From positions 1,279,695-1,343,694 of the forward strand of contig BCHJ01000001.1 in NCBI GenBank assembly GCA_001599615.1: 64,000 bases of DNA. Reading direction: 5' to 3'. Shown here one piece after another: positions 45,510 to 57,270 of this stretch (positions are counted from its first letter, which is position 1; every line of letters starts with the position of its first letter). The notes under the pieces were generated by a model, which saw nothing but the letters and a program-made list of their open reading frames with translations, had not been told where the DNA came from and did no database searches. The position numbers and the translations under genes were made by a program. The stretch is from Thielaviopsis euricoi. Its lineage: Eukaryota > Ascomycota > Sordariomycetes > Microascales > Ceratocystidaceae.

Positions 45510-45602
45510 TGAACCGAGGCGGACTCGAACCGCCGACCTTTTGTGTCCAAGGAACTCTGAGAGTTGTTAGACAAACGTGATAACCAACTACACCATCGGT
45601 CC
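45510..45602 (-). tRNA. tRNA-Val(AAC) with a 19-nt intron
   Basis: Read on the minus strand from 45602, the acceptor arm GGACCGA pairs with TCGGTTC (one G-T pair) and is followed by discriminator A at 45510. The D arm is closed by GTG/CAC, the T arm is GGCGG TTCGAGT CCGCC, and the anticodon stem is TTTGT/ACAAA. After removing a 19-nt intron at 45564-45546, placed after position 37, the seven-base loop is CTAACAC with anticodon AAC (valine). The mature tRNA has 74 bases with the discriminator and no encoded CCA. The intron would be removed by the tRNA splicing endonuclease. Confidence 0.93.
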
Positions 45603-46485
45603 TTGAGAACGCTGCTTGTTAGTCGAGCACATAAAGGTTGAGCAACGAGTCGGTGATGCCGGCATCATGACCGGCCTCCGTTGCCCCGGCCGGGTAGAGT
45701 CCAGAAGCTCTCCTTCCTAGCGTCTGTTGCTCCCGAAGAGGATTTTTGGTACATGTGAAACATATGCTTAGATCACATCAAGTTGGTGATATCAGTGAAG
45801 TCCGGTCATTATGCCCACACCTTACGGGTTGATTAGGTTTAACAAATACAACAAGTCATCACTAGAGCATGCTCTTGTACGAGCCCTGGGGCGGAAGGTC
45901 TCATCTAGTAGTATAGACCGTAGTAGATGCGTTTTGATACTAGTATCCGCCACACAAACTACAACAAAAACTCTAATCCACTTCCTCGGGCTCACGCTGA
46001 TACATACACATGATATCATAAGATCGTCGTTCATATAAATCTACCAGGTACAATAAACTACGCCAAAATATAAAGAAAGTGCCAAACACTTTCAACGAAA
46101 CTCGAAGACATTCACAACCCAGCGATGTATAGGCAATGAAAACAAAAGATAGGTCACCAGTACCACTAGAACGGGTGTTGAACCTCGATGCTTTTTCAAA
46201 CGGCAGAGAGAAACTCGGGAGGGAAAAAGAAAAGCGACCCAAAACAAAATCCAAGTTGCTAGAGAAACAATGCCAATGATTGAAGAGACGTACGGTATTA
46301 AGGAGGTGTCACAGTAGAGGGCTATGCGGTGGTGGGATAGTGGTCAACGGGTTATTAGGGAATGAAGTTTTTAATGTATGTAAATGAGCCAAGACACGCC
46401 AGATAATGAAAGAGTAATAACCAATGAAGGAAGAATAGAATAGAAAAGAAAAACACACAACCCGAAAACAAAACTGGATTCTGGC
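45603..46485. other. Intergenic region, tRNA to glycosyltransferase gene
   Basis: This is the tRNA 5' flank and the glycosyltransferase 3' flank. No ORF or repeat of note is present. Confidence 0.55.
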
Positions 46486-49064
46486 CTAGACCTCTTCGAA
46501 AGACACAGACTTGGAATTGGTCTTCTTGCGTGTCACTTTTCTGCTCACCGAGTAAGCCAGGTCCAATGTCCAAAAGTGCGACACTTGCGCCTGGGCACAC
46601 GGTACAGAACCAAAAATTGGTGCAACAACCGGAACCAGACCGTAGTCGACAAGATTCTTACGCCACGACCGAAACGAGAAGTGCATGTTGTCCGCTAGAC
46701 CAGCCTGCGCCATTTCACGCTGGCGGTTGGTGACGCACAGGTAGTGGAAGGACTCGTACAGGTACATGTAAGAGGCAACGCCGATAAGACCAAACGCACG
46801 CATGGCGCCCGTCAGAGGGAAAATCCAGTTTAGGTTGTGCACATCAGCGTGGTCCTTGGTAACACAAGTGTACAGAGCAGAGGCAATGACCATGATGGTC
46901 ATGTGCAGAGGCAGGAAGTGTGCCTCAAACATGCGATGAGCCATGAAGAAAGTGCGCTCCCAGTCAACGCTCTTCAGAGTATCGTGAGTGACATCTGAGA
47001 AGATACCGCTCTCGGCCTGACCTTCCTTGGCCTCCATAGGCACGAAGCTGTCAGAATCATCACCAATCGAAGTGTGCAGAGGACGGAAAGCTCGCGCAGT
47101 GTGCTTGCGCTCACGCCACAGCTCAACCATCTGGCGCAGAGCATATCCAGAGTCGAGGGAGCCCCACATATGACGCAGAGCCTGCTTGTAGCGGGCGCCC
47201 ATATCCCACTTAATACCACGAATTCCATTACCATTTCCATTGCCAGTGACATTAGTCTGACTAACAGGACTGAGAATAGTACGGCAAGTTAGGTTTCCGT
47301 TGAGGGCAAAGAAGCACTTGAGATACATGTGAAGATCCTCGCCAATAGCCTCAGCATCACCGTCCCAGCCGCCGACCCGGTCGACCAGTTGCAGCGACAG
47401 AGAGTAAACCGAGGTAGGAGGAGCGACGGTCGACCCCGAGTAAAGACCAGAAATACCACCGGCGCACCACATAATATCAGCGACACGGACAGCAGCAGGG
47501 ACCTTATCAGCGTTGCGGTCAAAGATAATAGGGGCGGCATAAAGGGTAGTGGCAGCAGTATCGGGGTGGGCGGAATGCATCTCGTTCACGTGGACGAAGT
47601 AGTCGGCAGCAAGGTGAGAGTCGGCTAAAATTGATTCGCAAATTGTTAGCAACCCGATCATAGATCATCAATGCATCAAGCTAGGCGGAATCCAGTGACA
47701 CCAGAAACCAGCGAATGCCCATTTTTGTGGCCCTGGAGGCAAGTGGCCAACAAATGCGAGAAATCTCGGGTTCTAGCTCGGGTGACGTGAAAATAAGCTT
47801 TTTAGCCAGTCGTTTGGACCCTGTATTTGATCCATCGACAAGCGGCAAAATTCAAACGGCCTTGCTTGCGTGTGAACCGTCCAATAAGCCAACGGCCTTG
47901 AATTATCAAGCTCGGAACCTTCGGGTTCTTATAAAAATCCACCTCTATAAAACCGTTGGCGTACCCCAAAACTTGGACAGCCGAACGAATTTTCTAGAAG
48001 AAGTATAATTTGACATCGTTATGATGATCGAATAATCTTTTCTTTTTGTTTCATTCTTTTTCTTTCTTGGATGTTTTTTTATTCCTTTGTTGAACACAAT
48101 ACATGGGAGAGACTTACCATCAATTCCAGTGACAATAACGTTTTTACGCATTGAAACAGGGTAGTTATGGCTCAGCTTGCGAGCAGCCCAGGCCTCGTTG
48201 CTACCCTTTCCAGCAGACTCTCCGTCAATACCAGCGGGGTGCAGCGTGTATCTGATGTTGCGGAACTTGGCCGAGTACTCCTTGAGCAGAGCATTGGCTT
48301 TCTGCTCAGCTGCAGCTTCGCGTTGTTCCATGCCGAGATAAATCTAATGGAGAAATTCGTTATCAATATCAAATTCGCCAACTAAAGCCAGTCGATTCAA
48401 CTTGGCGAAAGAACAACGAGGCATAGCCCAGTGGCCCAAGGGCACTTACATCATATGAGCTAACAGCCAGAGCATGAGACGCAAGTACATCAAGAGTCTC
48501 GCGCAGAGTCTCCATATCCTCCTTGTAGTTGGGCACAATGATGGCATGGATGATACGATCAGTGATTTCCTCTTCGCATAGCGTCGACTCGACATCTCCA
48601 TTGACGCTGCTGGCACTGGAGGAAGCATGAGAAGAAACAGACTCGCCCGTCGATGAGTACACAGTGGAGGAGCCAACAGTAGACGAAATAGCGCTTTCGA
48701 GCGAAGTGGTGGAGCCGCGGCGGTTGTAGTTGGTAAAACCGGGGAGAGAATTTGAAAGGCGCTTCTGAGAGCGGCGACGAACACCGTTGGTGATATTCCA
48801 GATGGCGTAGCAGCCACGAATGGGGAAAACAGAGACGAAGATGTGCATCAGCAGGCAGTAATAAGCCCAAGCAACGGTCCAAATTCCAGCACCCTCGGTT
48901 CCAACGCTTTCGTTCTCAGCATGGAGCAAGGCATTTTGCTTGGATAAAGACGAAGAAATGGGCTGCACCTTGGATTCCTGGTATATGACATATGCGCTGA
49001 TTGCAATCAAGAAAATCCATGATAGGCCACCGGCACGGCGGCTGCACCAGGCGAAGATGGACAT
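46486..49064 (-). CDS. Membrane glycosyltransferase family 2 (chitin/cellulose synthase-like)
   Basis: There are three exons (49064-48450, 48343-48118, 47624-46486) giving 659 residues. Two hydrophobic segments lie near the N-terminus (about 14-28 and 60-90). The catalytic GT-A fold follows: IIVPNYKED at the nucleotide-sugar site, DAD at 280-282 (ITGIDADSH), GGWDGDAEAIGEDLHM giving the ED motif, and QALRHMWG in the place of the Q/RxxRW motif of processive synthases, changed at the Arg-Trp spacing. Several membrane helices occupy the C-terminal third. Family knowledge points to a processive or single-addition beta-glycosyltransferase at the plasma membrane or Golgi; sugar donor and product are unknown. 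The second intron (48117-47625) is 493 nt, far longer than the others, and splits the DAD motif. The start at 49064 is the first ATG in frame. Confidence 0.85.
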
Positions 49065-52000
49065 GCTGGGTATCGATAGAAGATGCCTTTGTGGATCTAG
49101 AATCTCGCGCACTTGGACTAGCTAAATCAGACTAATCCTATGGTTAGCTTCTACAGTTGCCTCCAAGTGAAGCCCTGGTTTTGTGTGTCGGGTGAAGCTT
49201 TGCTCTTTTCAACGTGGAGTCGCTCTGGGGTGTGAAGACACCGTATGGAGACTACCAAAGCCCATAAAGCACAATGGCGACGATGAAAGGAAAGCTGAGG
49301 GGTGTGTGTACCTTGAAAACAGGGAATGAAAGAAAACAAAGCCAATGCGGTTTAACGGCGGAGGAGAGGCTCGAGTTGGAGCGAGAAAGGTGGAACAAGA
49401 GTGAGAGAGTGTGTATAATGGGTGAGAGGAGAGAAAGAAAGCGGGAGAGAGCAAAAGAAATAGAGAAAGAGAGAGGGACAGAGGGTGAAAAGTAAGAAAA
49501 GAAGAGAAAGAAAAGAACGGTGAAAGGAGAAAAGCAGAAAAGGAAATATTTTTGGTATGGGAAGATCAGGTATTAAAGTTTCTGAGGAAACACAACAAGG
49601 AAAGACGGAAGAAGGTTTGTGGTTGGTTGGTTCGATACGATGGGGCTAGAGTCCGGAACAGAAAGAACGTGGGCAGTGCAAACCAGAAGGCATGAAGATG
49701 AGCAAGTAAGTACATAAGTAAGTAGGTGATGTTGAATTGGGGCAACTACTAAGTGTTTTGGCTTTATGACGGCAACAGAGCAGAGAAGTCACAAAAGGAA
49801 TAAAGGAAGGAGCAGGCGGCTTGATTTTCCGGCAGGAAAGAAGGAGTGCAAGTAGTAGGCAAGTACCCCGGCGTTTGACAGATCTATCAACTAACAACCA
49901 AGTGCTTTTTACTATTATCAGCATAAACGAACATGAAAGGACGAATGGGGAAAAAAAAATTAAAATAAAAAATAAAGGCCAGGGCCGGGATATCAACAGG
50001 TCGGCGATGTATTGAGATGAGACGGGCGCAGGAGAGAGAAAAGGAATATGGGAGTAATGGCAGCCATCAAGTTGCTGATATTTGATTTGCGTTGAGCTCG
50101 AGTGTGGCTCTACCAAGTTTATGGTATGATGGATGGGATAACAGTTCAAAGTTGTTAGGGTGTACAGTAACGACAAACTGTTGCTGTTGTTATTGTGTAT
50201 CTTCATCTTCTATCGTTGCTAGAATTTTTTCTTGACGCTTACGCTGTATTTGCTTTGATGCTATACAAACACGAAATACATCATGTAGGCTTTTCTTTTA
50301 TAGTGACTATACAACATGAGATTTTCCTCCTGTGCAAGCACACAAACAAGCAAACGAAAACGCTTTATAGCCATTCTGTGTCTGCTCAGCATAGTTACTG
50401 CATATCTCTTGTGTTATGGTATAGCGCGTGGCGTCTGGGCGCTGCCCCTCTTCTCTCGACTTTTCCTTTTTTTTTTCTTGATTTGTTCTTAGCAGGCGCC
50501 TCCTGGGCAAAACTCAACGAGAAGAGAGACAAAATTGAGAGAAAAACGCCCAGTGCAAGTAAGTAGTGTTGTCTAGCACGAGTTGCAGAAAGAGAAATTC
50601 TCCTGATTTGATGCTGGACTTTGTTTCCTCTGACTATCAACTTTGGGTCAACAAGAAAAAGCCATATGCGGAACGGGGGGTAGGTTGGCTGGATAGGGTG
50701 TAGCTAGCAATAGTGTTTGTATGCATGTTTATGTTTACAGAACATAGCAAGGGCGGCGTATATAACTTGCAACACATAAACTAGGAAACCGAACAAGCTA
50801 GGCGAGCTTGGGATTATGTATATTATAAGAACACAAGCCAGTAGAAAAGAAAAGGCAACTGGCGTATTATGCAATACTGCTACAAGCATACAAAATGGGC
50901 GTATCAAGATTTGATACACAAAGTATTTTGAGTATAGAAAAAGAATAATATCATGAATAAGAAGACTTGCTAAACTGCTCCATACTTACAAGATGTTGCC
51001 TCTTTGGGGGGGTCTATAATAAATTGATATATCGAATCACCTAAAATCCAGGGTGAAGCCTAACTCCCTACTGTGTTTTAGACACTTGTGAATTGGCTAC
51101 TGTTTTGTGTGGTTTCTGCTATCATATTCTCCCAGGTGAGTATATAAAATTCGCCTCATGCTCTTCCGTCATTGTTTTCCTCTTCTTTGCTGGATTGCGC
51201 GTCAAAGACCTCTTTTTGGCCCCATTCAAGGCTTATGCATTCGATCAACAAGATCTTGGACGCCGCCTGTTAGTGGGTTTCTTTTTGTCTTGCCGCATCT
51301 CCTGGTTCTTGTCGGCTCTGTCGTGTCTTCTTTCGCCTCCTTCCGCTCGCCAGTAGAGTATCGTATCACTGACCACTTGACCGACCCAGGACCTTTGTTT
51401 GCAGTTTTCCTTCGTTCCTTCAGTCGGTTCTATATTAAGCCAGTAGTGGAAATACTGCGGCCGTGTAATGAGATTCAAGCTTGCTTGCTCCGTGCGTTTT
51501 CCATTCTAGTTAGTTGGGAATAGATGCATGTGAGCAGCAAGACTTGAGCTTTATACATGAGGCAAAGGATGTAGTCTTTTCTCTGTTCCTGTGGCAGATA
51601 GCAAGAGATGAGAAAATGGACTCAGTTCTAGTCCCCATGGCATATTATACGAGACTGAGACAGGACAGCCTTTTTTTCTAGTTTATAAACTCGCCTCTGA
51701 ATAAGAGGCCAGAAAGGGATTTTCTCTCCAACTGCTGGGCAGTGAGTAGGTAGGCTTGCCAACTTATAACCTTGCATGTCAGTTTTCCATTTTGTTGCGA
51801 TTTCAGCATATCAAGTAGGGCTTATGAGAAAAGAAGAGAAAACGGGTGCGGCTGTGGAAACTAGGCAGCAGAATAATGGATGGATAGCCGACAAACGCCC
51901 GTACATATAAAGTATGGTGTAAGTAGGCTGGAGGTGAAAAAGTATTTACACAAGAAAGCAAGAAAGAGAGAGATCCAGGCTAAAGTTACTGACTTGACCG

Positions 52001-52305
52001 GGTGGTAGCGTGCCGTCGGCTAAGCCTAAGTTATCTCATAGACTGGGATATGGAGAGCATGAGCTTTCTTTATTTCTTAGAACAAAAGGAGAAAAGAGTT
52101 GAAAGAACGAAACAAGGGCTAATTGATATGGAAATTAGAGGAATAAGCTTGTGCCCAGAGCGAGGATGAGTAGTGAGAATTAGCGACGTAGAGAGTTACT
52201 GGATGAAGAACTTGAGGGTTAAAAAAAAAAAAAAAACAGCCAACGAAAAAGCCGAAATACAAGCACGTTTCTTGCCGCCACTGGCGTGAAGAAAAAAAAC
52301 CAAAA

Positions 52306-52325
52306 CCCCCCCCCCCCCCCCCCCC
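52306..52325. repeat. C20 homopolymer
   Basis: There are twenty consecutive C on the plus strand, with an A8 tract a few bases upstream. Confidence 0.9.
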
Positions 52326-54614
52326 ACTTTTTTCATCTGGCAGGCGATGCCAAGACTTTTCTTTCTGCCCCAGGGAAACAAAGAAAACTAGGGTTTCTAA
52401 ACACCAAACTCACCACTACTATAATCCCCGGCATATACAAACATGCTTCATCCTTTCAATCGACCTAATTCCTCGCTTTACCGCCCTGTAATTGCGTTTA
52501 GCTACTGCTCTTCTACTTTCTTAATTCCTCATCTACCACGTCCATCATTTTCATAACCCAAACCCAAAGAATCTCATCTCAGTTGTCGTTTCTTTGGACC
52601 AGTCAAAACCCTTTTTAATTTACAAGCTTTTAGCGCTGTCTTCAAGACTACCCCTGGTGCTGCTCGCTTGTTTTGTACAAACCCTAGTGTACCCTATGTT
52701 TCACTTCAAGACCTGTGCTACTTTAATAAGTGATCAACTACTCATTTATGCAGAATGGTATTCGTATATAAGGAAGCACTGCCATCCTACCACTGTCATT
52801 TCGTGTAACGGAGTAACACAGTATCATCCAAACATTTTGTTCAACGCTTCTGGGGCGTTTTATTTTGTCTTTAATCATTCATTACTTAGTTGCTGTCCCT
52901 CAATTTTCCAATGAATGAGGTCTGCAAGCCTGGAATGAAGGATCACGATCATAGCTCTCTAGAGAGCTAGTGAAAATAATATATGTGAGATCCTGGTCCT
53001 CTTCATGCTGTACCATTTTTGCGTTTTCGTTGCGTACTAACATTCACATTAGCTGTAAGGAATATTCCGAGAAGCTTGTTCCATTAGCGTTTCCTCAGTC
53101 CATCTCTACCAGTCTCTAGTATGGCAGCTTTTTTGTATTGCAAGACTAAGTTGGGTGGAAGAAAAAAAGTTTCAAACGAGGGTAAGACAGTGTTGTGTTG
53201 GACAGAATAATGTGTTTGTTTTATGCATCGCCTTTTGTTTTCGTATTTTCATTTCATTTTTATAAAATATCTGTTGATTCTCCTATCTTTGCCATTGTAG
53301 GTTTTCCTATGAAGCATAAACATGTCATGTTTTATCACGCATGGAGTCACTTCATTGTTCGACATGTGGGTTACCATTTGTACGGTTGATTTCGTCAACT
53401 TCTTTTTTTTTTCTGGTATCCTACTAGACCTTGGTCTATATCTATTGAACATATGAAACAGACGCAGTAGTGATTATCCTAATATCATCTGCCTCATGAT
53501 GCAAAACGTGCGAGGGTCTATTGCTACTTTTTGCAGCTGTCACTGTCAATATCTAAATTCCTACCGCAACACTACACTAGGTTGGCGTGTCTGATGTGTC
53601 TTGTGTGGTACGCCCTCTTTGAGGATATGTTCATTGGTGCTTCTATAAAGTTTCTGCTCACCGGTTAGCCAGTCCTTTTACACAGCTCACCATCGTGTAA
53701 GAAATGGTGGACTGTAGCTCTTCTGCCCCACGTTTCCAAGCGCGGCTTTCTATTTGAAAACCTCTTGGTCAGCCGTAACTGACTAGATAGGTTCGCTGAT
53801 ACCTTGTTATCTGCTATATAGCGGCAAGTATATCGACAATCGCGTCACAGACTACATCACTTGATATACTAATGCGCGCCTCGTGAGTGTGTAGGACGGC
53901 AAAGGATGGTGAAGTGTGCATACAAAAAGTCACAGCCGCATATAGAGTGTAGTAAACCTACCCAGCCACCTAGAGACTTGACAAGCGCTCATCCAATCGC
54001 CGCATCACGCCCTACGAAAAAAAGGCCCAAAGTGCACACAAGAAGCCACAACGCCAAGAAGTTTGGGATGCATGGTGGACGAGATTCAAAGAGGAAATGA
54101 GCAGATGAATAAAGTTACCTTGTAAGCAGTAAAAGCAAGTGCCGGGTCGCGCTTAAGCGATGGAACAAAACATGATCATGCGCCTGTGAGTTTGGTCAAG
54201 ATCAAGATCAAGAATTCTCAACTTTCTTAATGTTTGAGGAGCTCCAATACTACACCATATTGATAGTCGATATCATTACAGGAGATACTGAAGGTCAAAC
54301 ACTGACCTGAGGGTTGATTTTTGCTCGATTGGAAATGAAGCCAGGATGAGATTAGCATTTAGAAATAAAACATAAAAAAAAAGAAAAGAAAAGAAAAGAA
54401 AACGCAGCTGGGCAATATACGCCTTGTGATTGGCCGAATAGCCGAGAAAGCGTGTTAATCATTCATTTTCAGAACAGTTTTCTCTTTTCATTTTTGTTTT
54501 CCTTCTCTCTTTCTGGCTCCCATAAAATAAGACCGATTATGGTTACAGCGTTGGAATTTAGCCTGGTAAATTGGCATTAGCGATGCTACTAATAAAACAA
54601 CAGGAGCGTTGCGT

Positions 54615-54628
54615 TGTGTGTGTGTGTG
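54615..54628. repeat. (TG)7 microsatellite
   Basis: There are seven TG units, followed by imperfect CGTG units. Confidence 0.8.
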
Positions 54629-56385
54629 CGTGCGTTCTGCCCTGGAGTCGATGCAGCCAGGCCAAAATATCATTGATTCGGCGCTATTAGTGGTGTATCA
54701 GTCTACTATTGGGGCTTCAAAGCATGTATAACTCCATTTTACAGAGACTGCTAGCCCAAAATACAGTAGAGTTACTGCCTGTAAGTACCTGTGAAATAAC
54801 GATTATCCACTGCTACGCCCACTCCTTCACTGTTCCTTCTCTGTACATCGTGACAGCTGCTTGCACCAGTTGTACAGTGAAACTATTTCCTGTCTTACCA
54901 CAAGAATATGAATAGAAGTAAGGGCAATTCTCCTAAGTGAAGGAATAGAAGAATGGTGGAAAAGTAAATGCAGAGCCTTGGAAATAAAAGCTGTTGACTT
55001 TCAGTCCTTCATCTACGGTCCAGCACAGACTGCTGATACTACTACTGCTACTCTATTAACACCAAAATACGTCGTGCTTGTTGAATGCTGGAATCGTGCA
55101 TAACTTGGCCAACGTCTTCGTTCCACCCTGGCCGCCTTGCTGTTCTGGATCCTGCAGGCTAACCAGCAGATTTGACGGCAACGGACAGCCGCCTCACTAA
55201 CCCGAAACTCGTGCGCCCGGCCGTGGAAGAAGTCGCATATCTTCCTGCATGTGCTTCCATAAGCCATGGGCAGTAGCAGCAGCAGAGTAATGGTCAGTAG
55301 TTGTCTTATTGACCAGCACAGCCAAGTCAAGCCGCCGATCTTGTGCACTCCATATGCCCTGCCACCGGCGCAAGCGTGGCTTTAGAAACTATATTGTGGA
55401 AGGTATACACAAGGGAAAACACGACATGTGTCCTATACTTGCAAGCGGCACTTTTGCGCCTTATCAGCTTCTGCAGCAAAGGACAATCTCTTTTAGTAGG
55501 AACAAGAAGGGTAGAATCAAAGAGAAAATAAGAAAGAAACTGCCCTGCTCCGGCTCCGTCTTGAGCACGAACTACTACAACTCCTTCTATAATTACTATC
55601 CCGTGCCTCAGTCGACAGATAAAATAAAAACAAGGTGGCAGTGACTCATTTGCTCTTACTCTGTACAAAAGATATTGCTTGAATAGGCAACAAAAAAGAA
55701 TCCCAACGAAGCGCCCTTGCGTCGGGGTCTGATCATATTGGTCGTGATAATATGTACTAGGCCTATTGGACCAGAACTTAAACGTGAATGGACAAGAACT
55801 GTATAGTCATATCTCAAGCTTCGCCACTGCCTATGACATCAACTCATTCCCCTGTTGACTGAGCAGCAAAATTTCGCGTGACCTCTTCTTGGTTAGGTAT
55901 ACATCTATTCTCACGGTACCTCCAGGGACCATCAGGAACTTCGGCACAGCTTCCGCGAATCGGAAAATCGGATGGAACTCGCGTGTCTGGAGACAGGGGG
56001 CTCTATATAAGAGCTTATATTTAGGCCTCTTGGACTGTATTTACGCCTAGAATCTACCTATATAGAGCTTACAGTGGCTCCATACTGTGTAGTCATAGAC
56101 TAACTTTTATCATACTAGCCAAAGGAGAACTTGTGACTGTATATGTAGTGAACCCAGCAGCCGAGAAGCCTCGCCTCTTAGTCGTTAAGCGAAACACATT
56201 ATACGATTGCCGGTAAGGAGTGGTAGACGATATGACTGGGAAGCGCAAGAAGAGATATATTAAGACAAACAAATAAACAAGTCGCTCCAGCATACGCCAT
56301 GTAGCTGGCAGTAGAAGCTCGCCTGGATCGAGCATGTCGGCATAGTAGATAATATCAAATTGCCCATGCCACTCCATAAACACAC

Positions 56386-57270
56386 CTAAACAACATTCTT
56401 GAAAAGCTTTTGAATCGGTTTCGCCGCCTATATACTATATTAGCAACTGACAGTAGCATTCTCCTAGCGTCCCCGCTCGCCGCACAGTCAGCACTTACAT
56501 CGATAAACTTCTCCAGACTCGTGTCCAGATTGGCCAAATCATTAGCACGCTTCTTGTTGTCCGAGATAAGCTTCTGCTTGCGCTTCAGTAGTTCCTGGCG
56601 ATGCTGCTCGAGCGCTTCGCGCTCAGCCCGCTCGTGTTCTATACGCGCGACCATGAGAGCGTCTTCGTCCGCGCTGGCCATGTCCGGGAACAGCGCCAGG
56701 AACTCCTCCACGGGAATCAGCGGAAGTTTCTGGTAGGAGTGGCTATCACATAGTCGTCAGTCAGATCCTCATAGTCGCGCCGTGGGCCATCGCGTCACCG
56801 CTGAATGCCATTCATTCATGGAGCAGCAGGCGGGGGCTGAGCCTTCCACACTCGGCTTAGCAATAGACACTCCCGCTCTAGCACCCCCAATCCCAAAAAA
56901 AAAGACTCTTAACTCACTCGTAAGAATTGCAAGCCTCAATCTCGCCCTGGAGATGTCTCTGCTCGTAGTACAAATTTTGCAGCTGCAGATGCAGCCGGTC
57001 AATCTCCTGTCTCGCCTCCGCCGTCTGCGCTTTGGTGTTGCGCGCACTCATAACCGCAGACCGGTTGAGCAGGCGCAGCTGCGACAGCTCGCAGTCGAGT
57101 TCCTGGTACTTTGCAGCTAGAAGCACTTGTTTATCATGTGTAAAGCTATGGGGAGCTGCTAGCGAGGTCTCGAGAATGTCGGTCAGCTGTTTCGCCACGG
57201 CTTGTGCTTTTTTGGAGGTCGAAAGGGTTGCAGCCAGGCCGGCGTCGGAAACGATGTTGATTTTTGACAT
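56386..57270 (-). CDS. THO complex subunit 5 homologue (THOC5-like)
   Basis: There are three exons (57270-56918, 56742-56499, 56427-56386), joined in frame, giving 212 residues, the short form usual in filamentous fungi compared with animal THOC5. The protein is mostly predicted coiled coil (LLAAKYQELDCELSQLRLLN and LHLQLQNLYYEQRHLQGEIE). The segment linking exons 1 and 2, CNSYD then HSYQKLPLIPVEEFLALF, matches the THOC5/FMIP hallmark, and the C-terminus AAKPIQKLFKNVV also fits. THO, with TREX, couples transcription to mRNA packaging and export in the nucleus, and Dbp5 elsewhere in the window acts at the last step of that route. The last exon is only 42 nt and is the least certain part of the model. 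Confidence 0.82.

Larger units (their letters stand above)
49065..56385. other. 7.3 kb without a recognisable gene
   Basis: The part next to the glycosyltransferase start is pyrimidine-rich in its sense (purine-rich as written, about 49370-49560) and is probably promoter and leader. Farther right there are T-rich tracts, a C20 run at 52306-52325, a TG7 repeat at 54615-54628 and two AACCCTA-type heptamers (52389, 52680). Short ORFs exist but none has a good ATG start combined with protein-like composition or a known motif. Confidence 0.55.

Noticed and set aside
55013..55348. Candidate small secreted cysteine-rich protein on the minus strand
   Set aside because: It has a signal-like hydrophobic stretch and several cysteines, but the frame begins at GTG; the first in-frame ATG lies after the hydrophobic stretch.
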